A stretch of DNA of 64,000 bases from Sciurus carolinensis (taxonomy: Eukaryota; Chordata; Mammalia; Rodentia; Sciuridae), in assembly GCF_902686445.1 (NCBI RefSeq), contig NC_062222.1, forward strand, positions 38,439,792-38,503,791. The letters are read 5' to 3'. Below the pieces are notes generated by a model. That model did no database searches. It was not told the origin of the DNA and saw only the letters and a list, made by a program, of their open reading frames with translations. Below, in pieces: positions 1-10,066 of the stretch. Every line of letters starts with the position of its first letter. Position 1 is the stretch's first letter. Both the position numbers and the translations under genes were made by a program.

Positions 1-181
1 TCGTAGCTTACCCTGCAAACTTTAACTCGTCACTTATCCAGTGAACTTTAATTCGTCGCTTATCCAGCGAACTTTAACTCGTCACTTATCCCGCAAACTT
101 TAACTCGTCGCTTACCCTGCGAACTTTAACTCGTCGCTTATCCAGCGAACTTTAACTCATCGCTTATCCTGCGAACTTTAA
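1..181 (-). repeat. 26-bp tandem repeat in the leader of a minus-strand ERV
   Basis: About seven copies of a 26-bp unit (core AACTTTAACTCGTCGCTTAT) run from the left edge to about 181. They lie just downstream, in minus-strand sense, of the primer-binding site and LTR at 251-582, so they sit in the untranslated leader of a provirus that continues outside the window. Copies differ by a few substitutions (CAGCG, CTGCG, CCGCA at the unit end). A different leader repeat occupies the same place in the provirus at 2,656. Confidence 0.8.
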
Positions 182-250
182 CCTGGCCAGACTGTACTTT
201 ACTTTCCCTGTATTTACCTAATCAGTTCCTTCTTTGTAACTCAAGATCCA

Positions 251-264
251 GGGTTTTGGCACCA
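251..264 (-). promoter_or_regulatory. Probable retroviral primer-binding site
   Basis: Read on the minus strand this is TGGTGCCAAAACCC, four bases after the LTR end at 269. TGGTGCC at this place is typical of a tRNA-primed retroviral PBS. I infer the role from sequence and position; which tRNA is used is not certain. Confidence 0.65.
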
Positions 265-268
265 CTTA

Positions 269-582
269 TGATCGCCCACCACCTGCGGGGACAATCACAA
301 CACGTACACTCTTCTTCATCACAGGAACCAAAAGGGGCTATTCCACAAGTCTCAGACTTATATTGAGAACATCAGCCTATCAGAGAGTAGACTACCAGGA
401 AAGTCAGCCTATCAAGGAACAGTCTCCAGGCAGATACCAGGATCGCCTCATGTACAACAGCCAACCAGAGTTACTTCCTAAAACTTGTTTATGAGTGCAG
501 CTATGTCTGGCAATCTGCCAGGCGCCATCTTAGAGATCAGGCCATGGTGCGGCTCTGGGGCCCTCAGAGTCTGCCCCTGACA
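269..582 (-). mobile_element. 5' LTR of a class II ERV (minus strand)
   Basis: On the minus strand the segment begins TGTCAGGGGCAG, ends CGATCA, and is followed by a TGGTGCC primer site and a repeat-bearing leader. It is about 314 bp. It shares layout and scattered sequence with the LTRs of the provirus at 2,656: a TGTC(A/G)GGG start and a matching AAGATGGC(G/A)CCTGGCA block. I infer a related but distinct family. The 18-bp satellite resumes directly outside it at 583, so it integrated into the array. Its other end and target duplication are outside the window. Confidence 0.72.
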
Positions 583-2649
583 GCCACTATGACTTTTATA
601 GGCTTTGTGACCTGCATAACTTCTATGGCTTGAGTAGTCATTATTGCCCACATAACTTCTATGACTGAAAAGTCTCATTGACCAACTTCACCTCTAAGAT
701 CTGGCTTGCTTCTAAACCTGAAGAGTTTATTGCATGTGTAACTTCTGTGACCTTTAAAGCCCCTCTCTGACCTGTGTAGCCTCTATGCATGTATAGCATG
801 TCCTGAGTAACTTTTATGAACCTAGTAGTCTCTACGACCTGCCTATCCTCTATACCCTGAGTAGCTCCATGACATTTTCAAGCTCTATAATCTTAGTAGC
901 CTTGATTACTTGAGTGCCATATATGACCTGCATAACCTCTATGTGCTGTGGTTCCTCTATGATCTGAGTAGCATCTTTTATCTGAACATCTATCACATGC
1001 TTATTTCTATGGACTCAGCAGTCTCCAAAATTTGTTTATCTTCTATGTCCTAACTATACTCTATGAACTTAGTAGCCTATGTCTCCTTAGTAACCACTAA
1101 GACATGAGTATACACTGTGGCACAAGTATCCTCTAAGAACTGCAGAGCTTCTATGGCCTGAGTAGACTTCATGGCCTTAATAGCCTCTATGACATGGAGT
1201 CGTAGTTTATGACAACAGTAGGTTCTATGACCTGTGTGGCCTCTATGTTACAAGTAGCCTCTATAGTCTGCGTAGACTTTAAGACAGGAGTATCCACTAA
1301 GACTGGAGTAACTTTTATGTTCTTTGCAACATCTAAGGTCAGTGCAAATTCTGTGACCTGTGTGACCTATATGATCTGCATATCCTCTGTGATCTTTATA
1401 GCCTCTATGACTGCTAGAGATTTTATGTCCTACCTAGTTTTTATAGCCTGAGTAGCCTCCATGATCTGAGTACTCTCTATTACGTGGATAAATTCTATGT
1501 ACTGAGCAGACTCTATATCCTGGCTGCCTCTTATCTCTCTATTGCCCTTAAGACTTGGGTAACTTAAATGACCTACATAGCCTCTGTGACCTCAGTAGTC
1601 ACTATGCCCTTCATAACCTCTCTAACAAAATATTCTCCATGAACTGTGTAGCCTCTATGACCTGCATAATTTCTATGGTCTGAGGACCCTCTATTGTCTG
1701 AATAACTTCCATGAACTGAGGAGCTTGTTTGGCATGTTACCACCATGGACTCTGTAAATTTGTGTATCCTTATGGTCTGAATACCTTAACGATTTTGAGT
1801 AGCTTCTATGATTGAATAAATTATAAGACCTGCCTATTCTCTATTTTACAAGTATCATCTATGACATGCATAGCCTCTGTGTCATGGGCACCCTCTTTCC
1901 TGAGTAACCTCTGTAGCCTGAGAAGTTTGTTCAGTCTGTGTATTCCCTGTTACCACTCTAGACTTTATAATTTGTGTGGCTTTATTACCTGTGTAGCTTA
2001 AATGACATCAGTAGAGGTTCTCTATGGCCTTGGAAGCCTCCATGACCAGAATAGTATCTTTGACTTGCATTTCCTCTGTGGCCAAACTAGTCACCATGAT
2101 TTTCATGGCCTACCTGTGTAGCCTAGATCAACTTTGTAGCATCTTTGTACTGAGTAGCCTAAATAACCTTAGTAGACTCTATGACCTATGTAGCCTCAGT
2201 TGCCTGAGTAGCCTTTCAAACCTGCATATCCTCTCTGACCAGAGTACATTCTATGACCTGAGTAGTCTATATGACCTATGTAATATCTATGATTTATGTA
2301 ATCCCTATGACTTGAGTAGCCTCTATAGCCTAAGCATTCTCTATGAACTGTCTAGACTTTATGGTCAGAGTAATCTATTGACTTGAGTAATAATTTTGAC
2401 CTTTATAGTCTCCATTGCTCAGTAATCTCTATGACCTATGTGACCTCTATGACTTGCATAGTTTTAATGGTCTGAGTAGCCTACATGATATGAGTAGGCA
2501 CTATGACTTGTTAAGATTCTATGACCTGAATAGACTCTATGAACTCGATAGCTTTTATGAATCCAGTAGGTTCTGTGACCTGCATAACCCCTTGACCTGT
2601 GTAGTCTTTATTGCCTGAATAGCTATATGACTTGCATAGAACATATGAC
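583..2649 (+). repeat. 18-bp degenerate satellite, forward orientation
   Basis: Diverged tandem copies of a unit near CTCTATGACCTGAGTAGC. Consecutive copies 18 bp apart are easy to see around 2,260-2,340. Because the unit is six codons long, open frames such as 2,024-2,386 translate to repeated Ser-Leu-Tyr-Asp-Leu-Ser/Cys. I see no gene. Confidence 0.9.
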
Positions 2650-2655
2650 CTGAAT

Positions 2656-3036
2656 TGTTGGGGTACTGCAGGCCCCCAGCCCTTCGGCGTGGCCAAGATG
2701 GCACCTGGCAAGGTGCCAAGGAAGTGCTGAGAACAAAACCAGGTACCTCCAGCAGACTAATACTCTCTGCCAACAAGTGGCGTTATTTGAGGAAGTTAAT
2801 GTGATTGGTCATGGGTCCTCGTGGACACTGCATGATTGCTATATCCACACTATTGTGCTCCATTACTGTCCATGCTTTCCCCTCGTGATCTATAAGCTGA
2901 TTGGTTGTTGTATGTAATGTAAGGCGCTTGCAGGAGCGGCCCGCTGCTGCTGGCCAGCCAGAAGAAGCAGACTGCAGAAAATAAAGAACTTGCCCTGATC
3001 CGGTTTCGTGTTTCTCTGCGGGCAGGGGACGCGATA
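2656..3036 (+). mobile_element. 5' LTR of the young provirus
   Basis: Starts TGTTGGGG, preceded by target duplication CTGAAT. It contains a CTATAAGC TATA-like motif near 2,890 and a polyadenylation signal AATAAA at 2,980-2,985. By comparison with the duplicated flank it ends CGATA, an unusual TA end rather than the usual CA. It is 381 bp, like its 3' partner. Confidence 0.93.
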
Positions 3037-3038
3037 GA

Positions 3039-3060
3039 TGGTGCCGAATCAAGACCGGGA
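3039..3060 (+). promoter_or_regulatory. tRNA-Phe-like primer-binding site, with internal change
   Basis: Two bases after the LTR, TGGTGCCGAA is followed by a few extra bases and then ACCGGGA. The first ten bases match the start of the tRNA-Phe-type primer site known from IAP elements; the distal half is disrupted relative to that pattern. Position and sequence support a primer site, but the internal change could reduce pairing. Confidence 0.65.
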
Positions 3061-3162
3061 ATGAGAAAAAATATAAGGGTAAGTTCACATAAGTTCTCAA
3101 ATCAAGAAAAATTAGTCTGAGAGTTCAAAAGGTGAGACGTCTCGAGGTTCGCAGAGCTGCGA

Positions 3163-3431
3163 CAATTTATCACAAAAGGATCCCCGTAAGAGGGACGAGT
3201 CATAAAAAGAGGTTCCCCAGAGGAGGGACGATTCATCACAAGAGGTTCCCCAGAGGAGGGACGATTCATCACAAGAGGTTCCCCAGAGGAGGGACGATTC
3301 ATCACAAGAGGTTCCCCAGAGGAGGGACGATTCATCACAAGAGGTTCCCCAGAGGAGGGACGATTTATCACAAAAGGTTCCCCGTGGGAGGGACGATTCA
3401 TCACAAAAGGTTCCCCATAGGAGGGACGAGT
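3163..3431 (+). repeat. 33-bp tandem repeat in proviral leader
   Basis: About eight copies of a 33-bp unit containing GAGGTTCCCCAGAGGAGGGA. The four or five central copies (about 3,206-3,360) are nearly identical; the outer ones vary. The unit is eleven codons, so several frames stay open on both strands, which explains the repetitive predicted peptides here. It lies between the primer site and the gag start. Confidence 0.92.
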
Positions 3432-3530
3432 CAAGTGGTACCAAACTGTGTGCGTGTGTGAGTGAGCGTGTGTGCGTGCGCACGCCTGTCTTTTGTTTGT
3501 GTGTTTAAACTAGTAAACTACCTCGTAGTC

Positions 3531-3917
3531 ATGGGAACGGATCTGTCTAAGATTAGAATGCAGCGGCCTCTTAGAGAACTTTTAAAAAATCACGGAACAC
3601 CATTGAAGGCAAACACGGCCTTCAAGTTCCTAGATACTGTAGAGAAAGTCTCTCCGTGGTTTTTAGACGAGGGATTATTAAATCTTCCTCAGTGGGAACA
3701 GCTAGGAGAGGATTTGCGCGACGCGGAGAGACGCGAGCCTTTGCCAATGGGAACTCTGGCAATATGGTCACTTGTTAAATCTTGTTTGATGCATCAAGGT
3801 AAATCAAAAAACCCTTTTAGGGATTTAAAGGGGCCTTTAGAAGAAGGAAGTCAGATCTTAGAAGAAATTAAAGAGGAACGATCATGTTCTCAGACTTCAG
3901 AGAGAGTGGGAACATAA
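3531..3917 (+). CDS. gag: Gag matrix-domain fragment (betaretrovirus/IAP-like)
   Basis: A 128-codon frame starts at ATG 3,531 and ends at TAA 3,915. An in-frame ATG at 3,462 is less likely because it lies in leader sequence and would hide the glycine needed for myristoylation. The product begins Met-Gly, the usual retroviral Gag N-terminus. It has the helical pattern and a VSPWF...LNLPQW block typical of betaretroviral matrix (Gag p10-like) domains. In that family matrix directs Gag to membranes. It stops after the matrix domain: no capsid or zinc knuckles follow, so it is a C-terminally truncated Gag. The next 3.4 kb is AT-rich and not obviously retroviral. Identification rests on motif and position. 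Confidence 0.72.
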   Translation: MGTDLSKIRMQRPLRELLKNHGTPLKANTAFKFLDTVEKVSPWFLDEGLLNLPQWEQLGEDLRDAERREPLPMGTLAIWSLVKSCLMHQGKSKNPFRDLKGPLEEGSQILEEIKEERSCSQTSERVGT

Positions 3918-6900
3918 TATAGTAGCCATAGTCCCCACAAGTATTGGGAGATAATTGTTTCATGATTTTCTGCATTCAAACCTAATCTGATTTCTCAACC
4001 AGGTAAAAAAAAGGGTTAAAAAGTCCTGGGTGATCCTCCCTCCCCCCTGCCTGGCCTTGTCAAAGCCTACAATGGAATATAAATTACAGCAGTCTCAGCG
4101 GGAAGGAGGAGGGGTAACCTGAAGAAAAGAAAAAAAAAAAGGGTGTCCGTTTTAAACTTAACTAACTTATTTTCTAGGATTCTTTGTTTGTTTTGTTTTT
4201 CTTTAATGCTGTATTTTTGAGCTCATAATTTTGATCCTACATACCTAGGTTAATGATTTTTTTCTTTTTGATCAGTTCTATTTTTTATTCAACTGAAGTT
4301 TTTAAACATCTGTTTCATTGCAATGAACATTTACCTATAAAGTTACAAGGCCTTTGATTTTATGTTATCTGTATGTCGTGCTGTCTAATGTCATGTTTTG
4401 TCAAAACTGAGCGCTCTTAAAATTAAAATTTAAAAATGGATCCAAATACTTTTATTCACGTGATTTAAAAAGGTTCAATTTAAATTGGGTAAACTAATAA
4501 AAGTAAAATATCTTTGAAAATAACTTGCAAGTCTCCAGGTGGTCAAACTAATGAAATGTTAATGTTAAACAAAATGTCTAATATCAATTGCTTCTAGGAC
4601 TTTTCTTCAGCAGGAAAGAGGCAACGGATCCTGTTCAGGACACTTGTCTGATATCTTGGTTTTTATAAAATAAATAAATTGGAGTTAACATGTATGGGAT
4701 TACTCAAATGTGTTTGTAGAGACGTCTGGTTAATTTACAAAGTTAAAATGCTAATTGTTAAATAACATCAAGTACTTTTAACTTCTTAAATTACATGGGG
4801 TATCATACTTAAACATTATTGGTGTTTTCATAGGTTGGTAAATAAAAAGGGTTTAAACTTGCTTTGTGTCATCACTAAACTAAAAACAAGGTTATTAGAA
4901 GTTATGTCCTAACAAGTGGAATTCTATATATAAAGGGTCCCAAAAGTTTCACCTGTGTTTCAATTAAGAGTACTATAAACAACAAAATATTTAATCTTAT
5001 TAAAATAGAGTGATTTATCTAAATTCAAAAATTTCATAAGAGTTGTATCAGAATGTGAACAAAAAGGGGTCAACAGATAGGAAAGAAAAAATAAAAGGTT
5101 CCGGGTTTGAAAATATATTTAATAAATAAAAAAAAAAAAAAGAAAATGTTTCTGGGTAAGAAAGTCTGTGTGTAAGTAAAGGGCAAGTTTCAACAAGTCT
5201 GTGTATAACTAAGTTGGTTGTATGTATGTAAAACAGCTAAAGCTATTTAAGGTTTTTCCTAAGGTAAAATACTAATGTTCTAATATAAGCCAAAGTTTAA
5301 TCTATATGGTAAAATGACATGGTAACATGGCAAGGATTTCTTAGAAACACTAATTTACTCTTTGTGTCTCTTAAGTTTTATTCTTTAGAACAATTAGTCT
5401 TAAAAATTGGGGTGTATACAATTATGGTTAAACAACTGTTAAAGTATTGTACTGTGTTACAGAGTCTAAATTTTTCTTTAAAAACTAAATTTGGTAAGAA
5501 AAAGGGTGTCAAGGTAATTGTGAAATGGTTTCTAGTTGTATATTAAATGTGTTCATATTTTTCAGGTATACAAGTTTTAAAGCAGGAAATTTATCAAGCT
5601 GCTATTCTCCAGATAAACTTGTCTGTAATGGTAATTTTAAGCTTATAAAGAGTAAATTTCATTGGGGATTAATTTCTATCATTTAGTGTTCTATTAGAGG
5701 ACCTGTTATCAATAGGGTATATGTAAAATTGGTTATATTTTACACTGAGCTAAAAAATTTCAAATGTAAATGTATTTCTAAACATTAGAGCCTGACTTGT
5801 TTAAAGGTTAATTTTGTGAAACATGAAAATATTTTGCCACTTTGACACACAAAAGGAAAGTTAAAAGCTCTCTCAGCCTAAGGAAGAAGCAAAGATCAAC
5901 ATCAGAATTAGAACACTTAAGATCTATAAAGAGTCACGCCTTACCTGAGATAAGGCTCTGCCTCCCACCTTACTGCATGTTAGAGTGACTCCAAAATAAG
6001 TCAGACTTCAGCTTATTTAAAGTTATAATCAAAAGATTGGTTTTTGTTGTAAAATTACTATGATCTCCAATAGGAAATATAATGTGGTTCTCAGTCAAAA
6101 TTCAAGATAGCTATTATACAAGCAGAATATATTTTTACTCTTGCTAATTTCATTTTGTAAAACTGTTACCTGTTAATGTTTTGCAGAAGTAGCTGCTTCA
6201 AGAACACGCAACCTAGGTAACTTATGATAATAAGCCATCACCTATAGAACAGATAGTGGTAACTTCCAGAACTAATGCAGACTCCAGTTAGATAAAAGGG
6301 TAAATAACTGTAAAGTTATGAACATTAAAGTTACAGCCCAGTACTCTCACTTTATGACTGGTGAAACTGGCTTGCTGGATGATTAAGATCAAACATAGAG
6401 ATTGATATTATGAGACTAGAGGATGAAAAATTACTCAGTGCATCTGCTGCAGAGGAGGGTCATGAAAAAAGGGAGACATCTCTTAATGCTTCCTAAGGAA
6501 GTCACCTCATCAAGGAGACCCTGCCTAACCAATGGTACTGGAGGAGCTAAGAAGCTGCTCTTCAGTTCTCTACAAGTGGCCCCTGTGGGAACTCAGCTGA
6601 CTCTTTAACAAGACAGGAACCAGGTCAATTTGACCAGCTTAATCCTAGACACCCAGCAAAACAGTAAAAACCCAAATATAGCCATTCTTGGGCTTTTAAG
6701 AAAAATAATAATTAAATGTAACTTAAGATGTACACTTGAATAAAGACTTGAAGCTACAAATGAAAGAAAGATTCTTCAGCAAATGTGCCTGATAACTATC
6801 AAGAGAAACTGCCAGAGTCAGAAGTTTTTAGTCAGTTTAAGGCCTGCAGATCTTCCTAAGCTACACAGGTAGACTTAATCTATGTTTGCTCGTATGATTA

Positions 6901-7300
6901 CCTAGCCCTAAGTAACAGAAATATAGAGCTCTCTACTAAACACAGGTTATACCAATAAAGGGATATTTTACACAATCAGATGACTTAAGTAGCTTAACTA
7001 TATTTTTGGGGATATCTATGACATTAAGAGTTAAATGTTGTGTTTACATTCCTGATAACCTGGACTATGTTAAAGTTCCCAAATAAAGGCCTTGTCCTTT
7101 CCAGCCTTTGCTAGGTCTAGTTATGGGAACAATTTCTCAGTTCTTCCACCTCCTGGTGAAAGATTGACTTCTGTCATTTTCATGATACTCAGTGGCATGT
7201 TCCAGATGCTGCAACATTTACTTTGTACTAATTTCATTTCAGTACTCATGTCTTTTTGTTCTTCTATCATAGAAAAACCCACCCCCAGATGACTTTATAA
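3918..7300. other. AT-rich proviral interior without recognisable pol
   Basis: I see no long open frame, no protease, reverse transcriptase or integrase motif, and no capsid. The sequence is AT-rich with A runs near 4,122-4,139 and 5,128-5,141. The 60-75-codon frames (for example 5,319-5,546 and 6,423-6,608) have no recognisable similarity. It sits where gag-pro-pol would be, so it may be captured non-viral DNA or highly decayed viral DNA. The near-identical LTRs argue against long decay after insertion. Confidence 0.7.
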
Positions 7301-8093
7301 CCTGCTCCTCCCCAACCAGACTTCTACCTCGGACCCCTCGATTGACCCGATTTTTAAAAAAAAGGAACTCCAAACTGCTTGCCCCTCACTGCCCCCTTTC
7401 AGCTTCGAAGCAGCCAGAACGACCGACGCCCCCTTTTCCTTAAAGCAGTTGGGAGTTCCTCTAGCTAAAGCGGAGAATGAAGCCAGAATTAAGGACAGGT
7501 AGTTAGTGTAGAAATAGGGAATCAGGTCAATTCGAGGAAATGAAGCCATGAAGCCATCTGCCTTTGCAAATGTCAAGGATCTCCGGAGCCCATTGATTAC
7601 CAAATTTACCTGCCTATAGGGGATGTAGGGTGCGCTCACTTCTCGGGACTTTCGAAATATCAGCTTTCTCCCTGCCGGGAGAAGTCTGTATTATTCCCTT
7701 TAAACAATCCAAACTATGGTCCTTACTCAACAGTACCAAATGATTAAGCAAACTGATAACCGAGGCAGGATGGACAAATGGATATAAGATTCTATCCATG
7801 ATAAACAAAAAGGGGGAATAGAGGAGACCTTCAGGTCCCCTAAAGATAAACTTTCTCTTTGTCTCTTTGTTTGGGGTTTTTTAACTCTGGGTAATAAGGG
7901 TAACCCGGTGCTTTACTGGAGCTGCGACTCAGTTTGTGTGTTTCCACGGAATAAACTAACTTACAACCTCTTTTTAGTCTCTTAGGAGTAACAGTTCAAC
8001 TATGTAACAAAACAACTGCTTCTCTCAATTGTACTTCAGATTTGTGCTATCTCTCAATGTTAAAATGCTTCTAGGTTCCTGCTGGCAGACTTA
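7301..8093 (+). pseudogene. env: Probable broken envelope surface-subunit (SU) region
   Basis: Directly upstream of the open TM frame. Short forward-frame segments look secreted and glycosylated: one around 7,900-7,980 has Trp and Cys pairs, another around 8,006-8,070 has N-K-T and N-C-T sequons and ends at a TAG shortly before the TM frame. Stops and frame changes separate the segments, so no continuous SU is encoded. Assignment is by position and composition only; I recognise no specific SU family. A second polypurine-like run (A5G5) lies near 7,806-7,818. Confidence 0.45.
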
Positions 8094-8846
8094 ATGTGTG
8101 TTCCTACCTTCCTACCAGTCCCAGTTTCTGTTACAGATGATGAATTGCCAGTATTGCTTTCCAGAAATAAGAGGGACTTTGGAATCACCGTAGCAGTCAT
8201 TACCACCATAGTTGCATCAGCAGCAGCAGCCGCCGCAGCAGCTGTAGCCTTGACGACATCAGTACAGTCAGCAACTAAGCTTAATGAAGTGGTCCAGCAG
8301 ACAGCTACTGCTCTGTCTACTCAACAAACAGTGGATCAACACCTAAAAGCAGGACTACTTTTGATGAACCAGCGTGTGGACTTACTTCAAGAACAAATGG
8401 ACCTTTTACAAGAACTGTTAAGCGTGGGGTGTATTTATCATCTGCCGGGACTGTGCATTACACCTGTAGCTTATCATAATCTTAGTTATGCAGCAAATTT
8501 GTCTAAAATCATATCTACTCAGCTATGTGCCAATTGGTCTTATAAATTTGATAATCTTACTGCCATTCTTAGATCACAAATTGTTAGCCTTAATTCTACT
8601 AGAGTTAATGTAGCCCCTATATCTGAAATGCAAAATTGGTTATCTTCTTCCTTCAGTTTTGTAAGGCAATGGGCAGGAATGGGAGCATTGTGTGTGTTAA
8701 TGATCATTGCAATTATCTTCCTCACACGCTTTATCATGCGTATATGCCAAGTTCATGCCAGAGATCGCATCATTTTCCATCAAGCCATGATGGCCTTAGA
8801 GGCTGGCAGCTCTCCTCAAGTCTGGCTGAGCATGCTGGATCGGTAG
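8094..8846 (+). CDS. env: Envelope transmembrane subunit (TM), open frame
   Basis: A 250-codon open frame ending at TAG 8,844. A furin-type site RNKR (residues 24-27) is followed by a hydrophobic Ala-rich fusion-peptide-like stretch (about 30-55). Then come a heptad-like Leu/Gln region (about 60-110), a Cys-X7-Cys loop (residues 113 and 121), several N-glycosylation sequons, a membrane span (about 193-217) and a short cytoplasmic tail. This is the normal order of a retroviral TM fusion subunit. The ATG at 8,094 is only the first Met in the open frame; in an intact env the frame would continue from SU, which is broken here. There is no signal peptide, so surface display is not predicted from this frame alone. 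Confidence 0.85.
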   Translation: MCVPTFLPVPVSVTDDELPVLLSRNKRDFGITVAVITTIVASAAAAAAAAVALTTSVQSATKLNEVVQQTATALSTQQTVDQHLKAGLLLMNQRVDLLQEQMDLLQELLSVGCIYHLPGLCITPVAYHNLSYAANLSKIISTQLCANWSYKFDNLTAILRSQIVSLNSTRVNVAPISEMQNWLSSSFSFVRQWAGMGALCVLMIIAIIFLTRFIMRICQVHARDRIIFHQAMMALEAGSSPQVWLSMLDR

Positions 8847-8996
8847 TCAATGACGGGTAAGGAAGGAGGTAACCATGTACCGACCTAAGACAGGAGCTGT
8901 AGCATGCTCTGCAGTTATCCGATGACGGGTAAGGACGATGGTTGACCACTCCGCCTAAGTCAGGCACGATCCCAAGCCAGCATTCTTTTAATAAAT

Positions 8997-9010
8997 AAAA
9001 AAGGGGGAGC
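8997..9010 (+). promoter_or_regulatory. Polypurine tract
   Basis: AAAAAAGGGGGAGC lies immediately before the 3' LTR at 9,011. This is the position and composition of the retroviral plus-strand primer. Confidence 0.88.
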
Positions 9011-9391
9011 TGTCGGGGTACTGCAGGCCCCCAGCCCTTCGGCGTGGCCAAGATGGCACCTGGCAAGGTGCCAAGGAAGTGCTGAGAACAAAACCAGGTA
9101 CCTCCAGCAGACTAATACTCTCTGCCAACAAGTGGCGTTATTTGAGGAAGTTAATGTGATTGGTCATGGGTCCTCGTGGACACTGCATGATTGCTATATC
9201 CACACTATTGTGCTCCATTACTGTCCATGCTTTCCCCTCGTGATCTATAAGCTGATTGGTTGTTGTATGTAATGTAAGGCGCTTGCAGGAGCGGCCCGCT
9301 GCTGCTGGCCAGCCAGAAGAAGCAGACTGCAGAAAATAAAGAACTTGCCCTGATCCGGTTTCGTGTTTCTCTGCGGGCAGGGGACGCGATA
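9011..9391 (+). mobile_element. 3' LTR of the young provirus
   Basis: 381 bp, beginning TGTCGGGG and ending CGATA, followed directly by the target duplication CTGAAT (9,392-9,397). One mismatch to the 5' LTR was found by eye (C9014 versus T2659). Confidence 0.93.
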
Positions 9392-9397
9392 CTGAAT

Positions 9398-9868
9398 AGC
9401 TGAAATTACCTTGGTCACCTATATGACCTTTGTAGCTTATATGACCTGAGTAGCTTCTGTGTCCTGTGTTACCTACCATCATGACATGCATAGACTCAAT
9501 GACCTTCCTAGCATCTATAATCTCAGCAGCCTTATTGCCTGTGTACCCTCTATGACCTGTATACATCTGTGAACTGAGTATCCTCTATGAACTGTGTAAC
9601 CTCTATAACTTGCATAATCTCTATGAAATGAGTCAAATCTATGACCTTGCTTTAGTAGACTCCATGACATAGAGCAGTATCTAAGTTATGTTGTCTGTGT
9701 ATTCTTTATGACCTGCATAGCCTGTATGTATTGATTAGCCTAAATGACTTCTATGACATGCATAACTGTATGACCTGAGTAGCCTCTATGTCCTGCCTTG
9801 CCTCTATGACCTGCACAGCATCTATGACTTATGGCCTAATAAATCTTTATTACTTGAGTATCCTGGAT
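9398..9868 (+). repeat. 18-bp satellite, forward orientation
   Basis: The same array as before the provirus resumes directly after the target duplication with units of the CTCTATGACCTG type. No gene is seen. Confidence 0.88.
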
Positions 9869-10066
9869 GGGAAAGCAAGAAAGGAATTGTCCTGAGCTAA
9901 AGTCAAGGACAATGGGTTAAAGTATAACTAATGGTTGCTACACTGAAGTATAGAACACCCAGGATGGAAATATGGGAGTTTCATTCAAACTGAGAAGGTT
10001 TGTGGCATAAGAGTTGGGAAGGTATTTGAGGAAGGAGGAGATCACTTTCTCCTTGGTGTTGAAACT
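9869..10066 (+). repeat. Isolated fragment of the ~365-bp satellite
   Basis: About 200 bp that is not 18-bp repeat. It aligns by eye with the unit junction seen at 16,695-16,880 and 30,450-30,625: a TTG(T/C)CCTGAG block, then GTGGGA(A/G)TTTCAT-like and CTGGCATAA-like blocks. 18-bp units resume at about 10,067. Confidence 0.65.

Larger units (their letters stand above)
2656..9391 (+). mobile_element. Young class II (IAP/betaretrovirus-like) provirus, pol-less
   Basis: A complete LTR-flanked element of about 6.7 kb. Two 381-bp LTRs (2,656-3,036 and 9,011-9,391) are identical by eye except T2659/C9014. The 6-bp sequence CTGAAT lies on both sides (2,650-2,655 and 9,392-9,397), as expected for a class II ERV target duplication. 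In order it holds a primer-site-like sequence, a 33-bp repeat leader, an open matrix segment of gag, about 3.4 kb of AT-rich DNA without recognisable pol, a broken SU region, an open env TM subunit and a polypurine tract. It integrated into the 18-bp satellite. The missing pol means it would need enzymes in trans. Confidence 0.93.

Noticed and set aside
1..181. Possible CRISPR array at the left edge
   Set aside because: The 26-bp units are contiguous with no unique spacers, and the context is a mammalian ERV leader.
2024..2386. 120-codon open frame rich in Leu-Tyr-Asp-Leu
   Set aside because: It is the 18-bp satellite translated; 18 bp is six codons, so frames stay open by period. There is no start context, codon bias or domain.
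3112..3483. Repetitive 11-residue-period proteins on both strands
   Set aside because: The 33-bp leader repeat is a multiple of three, so several frames are open. It lies in an untranslated leader position before gag.
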